This document shows, one piece after another, positions 6,291 through 8,966 of a stretch of DNA of 8,966 bases. The first letter of the stretch is position 1. Each line of letters begins with the position of its first letter. Under the pieces are notes generated by a model, which made no database searches, was not told where the DNA came from, and saw nothing but the letters and a program-made list of their open reading frames with translations. Origin of the DNA: Planctomycetota bacterium (GTDB taxonomy: Bacteria > Planctomycetota > MHYJ01 > JACPRB01); NCBI GenBank assembly GCA_016200125.1, contig JACQFK010000609.1, forward strand, positions 1 to 8,966. Reading direction: 5' to 3'. The translations under genes were made by a program, and so were the position numbers.

Positions 6291-7179
6291 TCCCACGAGC
6301 CGCTCATCTCGAGGATGAGGTCCCACCGCGGGCCCGAGGTCTCGTCGCTCGAGGAGTACTTCACCCAGTCCGGCCAGGAAGTCTTCAACCGGATGAACGA
6401 CGTGGCCCGCGGCGCCCCGGGCATGATCGACGCCGCGGCCCTGGACTGGGCCCTGAGTCATGTCGCCGTAGCGCCCGGCTCGGTCTTCTACCTGCTTCTC
6501 AACATCGCGGCGCGCGACGAGGAGCGTCGCCCGCAGATGATCGCCCGCTACCGCGAGCTGATGGAAGTCCATCCCGGCCCCGCGCTCCGCTGCGCGGGAT
6601 ACAACCTCCACGAGTACAACTTCCTGCTCGACCCGGAATGGCTGGCGGCGGCCGACCGCCTCTTCGACCGCGACCCCGACGGCGCCTGGGGGATCTTCGA
6701 GTCGGCCGCGATGTACCGGAAGGAGCTGATCAGTCCCGCGCTGATCGACGCCTTCGAGGCCCGGCGCGCCGCGATGCCCCGGGACTATTTCGTCTCGATG
6801 CTCAGCCTGGGATTCCCCGACCGGGTCCTCCCCGCCTTTCCGGCACATCCCGCGGAGGCGGTCGACGGCACGGCCTTCGCGGCCCGAAGCGAAGCGGCGC
6901 TCCAGACGCCCGAGTTGATCGCCGCGATGCTCCGCCATTTCGATGCCGCGCCCGAGAAGGCCTGGGAGTTCTTCGAAGGGGCCTGCCGCGCGCGGCCGGA
7001 GATCTTCGACGACGCGCTCCTCGACGCGCTGACCACCCGGACGGAGAAGGAGCCGGGCGCGATCTTCAGCGTCCTGCGGCATCTGATCGAGGTCCGGCCC
7101 GACCGGACCGCGCCGCTCCTAGACCGCACCGTCGCGCTCCTCCGTCGGCACCCGGAGAAGGGGATCCACAACCCGGGCC
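6288..7179 (+). CDS. Large helical-repeat protein, N-terminal part before an apparent frameshift
   Basis: From ATG 6288 about 297 residues read in a clean coding frame with strong G/C wobble bias. The protein is soluble and alpha-helical, with no signal peptide or membrane segment, so it is probably cytoplasmic. It shows TPR/HEAT-like repeats of about 34-38 residues marked by a hydrophobic pair followed 8 residues later by RPE/RPD: FFEGACRARPE (228-238), VLRHLIEVRPD (262-272), then FFRELIKLRPE across the frame change. Earlier units are degenerate (WLAAADRLFDRDPDGAW, 118-134). The coding signal leaves this frame near 7173-7179, although the frame happens to stay free of stops to the window edge. 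ATG 6264 is an in-frame alternative start (nine codons MRGVSFPRM); neither has a Shine-Dalgarno, and coupling to the TAA at 6258-6260 is possible. Function is not recognised. It should be read together with the fragment at 7180-8966. Confidence 0.75.
7173..7179 (+). other. Apparent +1 frameshift point (CCCGGGC run)
   Basis: Upstream coding uses codons beginning at positions divisible by three. Downstream coding uses the next frame, which is closed by a TAG at 7120-7122, so the change must fall between 7123 and about 7180. Removing one base from the CCCGGGC run restores a continuous product (...EKGIHNPAFGFFRELIK...) and keeps the repeat spacing, with FF exactly 8 residues before RPE as in the previous unit. 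A one-base insertion or an indel in assembly explains it best. Confidence 0.75.
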
Positions 7180-8966
7180 TTCGGCTTCTTCCGGGAGCTG
7201 ATCAAGCTGCGCCCCGAGTTCACGCGCGAGTGCACGCTGGCGCTCTTCGAGTGCCTCGCGCAGGAGCCGGTGAACCGGGCCCACGTCCGCGACGAGGAGA
7301 TCGAGGGCCTGATCGCGATCTCGGAAGCGGCCCACGTCCGCACGGGACTGGAGAGCGCGCTCCGCGAGCCGCCCCGGGTGGGATCGCGCCGCGCGCGGGC
7401 CCTGATGGCGATCATGTTCCGGCAGAAGCTCCGGGCGCGGCGCCACGTCCTGCTCGAGGCGCTGCGCTACGCCGCCAAGATCGTCCTCTGGCGCAAGGAG
7501 CCCGCCGAGAAATACTCGCCCGTGTGGGACTTCGTCTTCTTCATCATCGACAACTCCGGCGAGGACGCGGTCTCGACCGCCGCCGCGGAACGGTTCCTGG
7601 AAGGGGCCTTCCAGCTGCACTACCTCTGCAGCACGGGCGCGGAGCGCGACCAGTTCCTTTTCAACCTCGACACCGGCCATCCCCCGGCGAGGCCCTTTCC
7701 GCCGGGGGCCGAGTTCCTGGAGGCCGACGCCGACCTGACCCACCTCTACCGCCTGGTGCTGGAACTCGGCCGGCGCTTCGAAACCGAGCCGCGGATCTCG
7801 CCGCTGGCCGACTTCGCCGGTCGCCGAGAGGCCGCGGAGAACGAGCTGCGCGCGCTCGCCGGCCGGCCGGGGCCGCGGCTCGAGGAACGGCGCCGGGCGC
7901 TCGGCCGCCGGATCGAGTGCTGGGCGCATCCCGATTACGCCCGCGCTTTCAGCGACGCCGCCGCGGAGCAGGGCCTGCCCGAGGAGGCGCGGGCGCTGAT
8001 CCGGCGGGAGAAGAAGGACCTGGCCAAGCAGCTGCGCGACGCCCTGCGGGCCGAGGCGATCCGAATCGCGGTCGCCGCGGTGGACCGCTCGCGGATGACG
8101 CTCTACCGCAACCGGCTCAAGGAGGCCCTGGGCCGCGACGTCGACCTGGCCGAGATCGAGCCGAAGATCCTGCCGGCCTTCCTCTGGTTCCAGGCGATCG
8201 GCTCCATGAGGAACAACACGAAATACCTGCGGCGGCTCATCGAGGACCGGATCGCCAAGCAGCCCCACGACTGGCTGCGCAGCGAGCCGCCCGCGCTGGC
8301 CTGGGCCGAGGCGGTCCGGCACCGCCAGCCCTCCGTCCGTCTGGAGCGCTGGCGCGCGGAGTACTCGAAGGAGTTCCAGTACCGGCCGAAGGACGCGCTG
8401 GCCGAGAAGCGGCGGCGGATCAAGGCCGACCTGTCCCAGGCGCGCGCGCTGCTGGAAAAGGCGGGCGCGAAAGGGATCGCGTCGGAGTCCTACGACGACC
8501 TGGCGGCCGCGCTCGTCCAGCTCAAGAGTCCCCCGCCGCAGAAGGAGGACGAAGAGAAGGAGAAGGAGAAGCGGCCGGCGCCCGATCCGGCGTTGATCGC
8601 GGAGATCGAGATGAACCTCGAGCGCGTGCGGCTGTCCGAGGCGACGCCGGACTCCGACTTCGAGGGGCGCATTCTCTTCACGGTCGAGACCGACCCCTTC
8701 GAGATCCTCTTCATGGGCGAGTACGGCTTCGCGTCCTGCCTCTCTCTGCGGGGCTCGAACGCCTGGAGCGCGGTGTCGAACGCGATCGACATCGACAAGG
8801 CGATCGTCTGGGCCAAGGAGCCCGGCGGCAACGTCGTGGGGCGCCGTCTGCTGGCGCTCACGCCCGACGGCATCCTCGTCTACCGCACCTACACCAACCG
8901 GCACGGGCTGGCGCTCGACCGGGTCTTCGACGAGTTCGTCGAGGAGTACGCCGCGCACTGCGGCGC
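7180..8966 (+). CDS. Large helical-repeat protein, C-terminal part, runs off right edge
   Basis: This is the continuation of the preceding fragment in the next frame: 595 codons to the right edge without a stop, giving a composite of at least about 892 residues. The order is: remaining helical repeats (7180-7800); a highly charged helical region rich in Arg/Glu/Lys (about 7810-8110); another helical segment with FLWFQAIGSMRNNTKYLRRL (about 8180-8240); WRAEY and KEFQYRPKDALAEKRRR (8350-8420); an acidic/basic linker PPPQKEDEEKEKEKRPAPDP (about 8530-8590); and a distinct alpha/beta-looking module from about 8611. That module carries FEGRILF, GEYGFASCLSLRG with Cys817 (codon 8737), NAIDIDKAIVWAKE, GGNVVGRRLLALTPDG and VYRTYTNR. 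I do not recognise a characterised family. If expressed alone it would need an internal start such as GTG 7270 or ATG 7405, neither with a good Shine-Dalgarno, which favours a single disrupted or mis-assembled gene. Confidence 0.75.

Noticed and set aside
6017..7201. A 394-codon plus-strand frame spanning the lipoprotein and the start of the large gene
   Set aside because: It is Arg/Pro-rich, crosses two better-supported genes and has no Shine-Dalgarno.
8540..8573. Purine-rich tandem GAGAAG/GAGAAGG run as a DNA repeat element
   Set aside because: In the coding frame it simply encodes the Glu/Lys linker (KEDEEKEKEKR) of the large protein; no wider repeat array is present.
7066..8958. A 630-codon minus-strand frame opposite the large gene
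   Set aside because: It is a high-GC antisense shadow with Arg/Gly/Leu-rich low-complexity content and no recognisable domain. The plus strand carries the repeat structure and wobble bias.

Overview
This is a GC-rich bacterial window (about two thirds G+C, nearly all wobble positions G or C). HEAT-repeat exoproteins, lipoproteins and an apiosidase-like hydrolase in one place recall Planctomycetota or Acidobacteriota. That is an impression only: no rRNA or other phylogenetic marker is present. I see no tRNA, CRISPR array, insertion sequence, phage gene or attachment site, and no gene-free stretch longer than about 150 bases.

The left two thirds (about 1-5894) is one minus-strand gene series, probably an operon. 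Read in transcription order it holds an MHS-family metabolite/H+ symporter (5894-4587), a malonyl/methylmalonyl-type acyl-CoA synthetase of the MatB/ACSF3 group (4587-3148), a lipoprotein with an apiosidase-like barrel and a collagen-binding-like C-terminal domain (3134-1647), and an exported HEAT-repeat protein cut by the left edge (1606 to beyond 1). The first two overlap as TGATG; the later gaps are 13 and 40 nt. The simplest reading is uptake of a small, perhaps dicarboxylic, organic acid followed by CoA activation. The last two proteins are envelope or extracellular proteins whose link to that pathway is unproven.

A 144-nt divergent intergenic region (5895-6038) carries inverted repeats. 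To its right, on the plus strand, lie a 73-aa cysteine-rich small lipoprotein with a strong Shine-Dalgarno (6039-6260) and a large (at least about 892 aa) alpha-helical-repeat protein of unknown function that runs off the right edge. As given, the large gene changes frame once near 7173-7179: helical-repeat spacing and wobble-position bias both move from one frame to the next there. This is either a sequencing/assembly indel, a true disruption, or recoding. A strong hairpin lies over its start region.

The items most worth following up are the large frameshifted protein with its C-terminal module, the hairpin holding its start codons, the cysteine-rich lipoprotein next to it, and the transporter-ligase-hydrolase operon.
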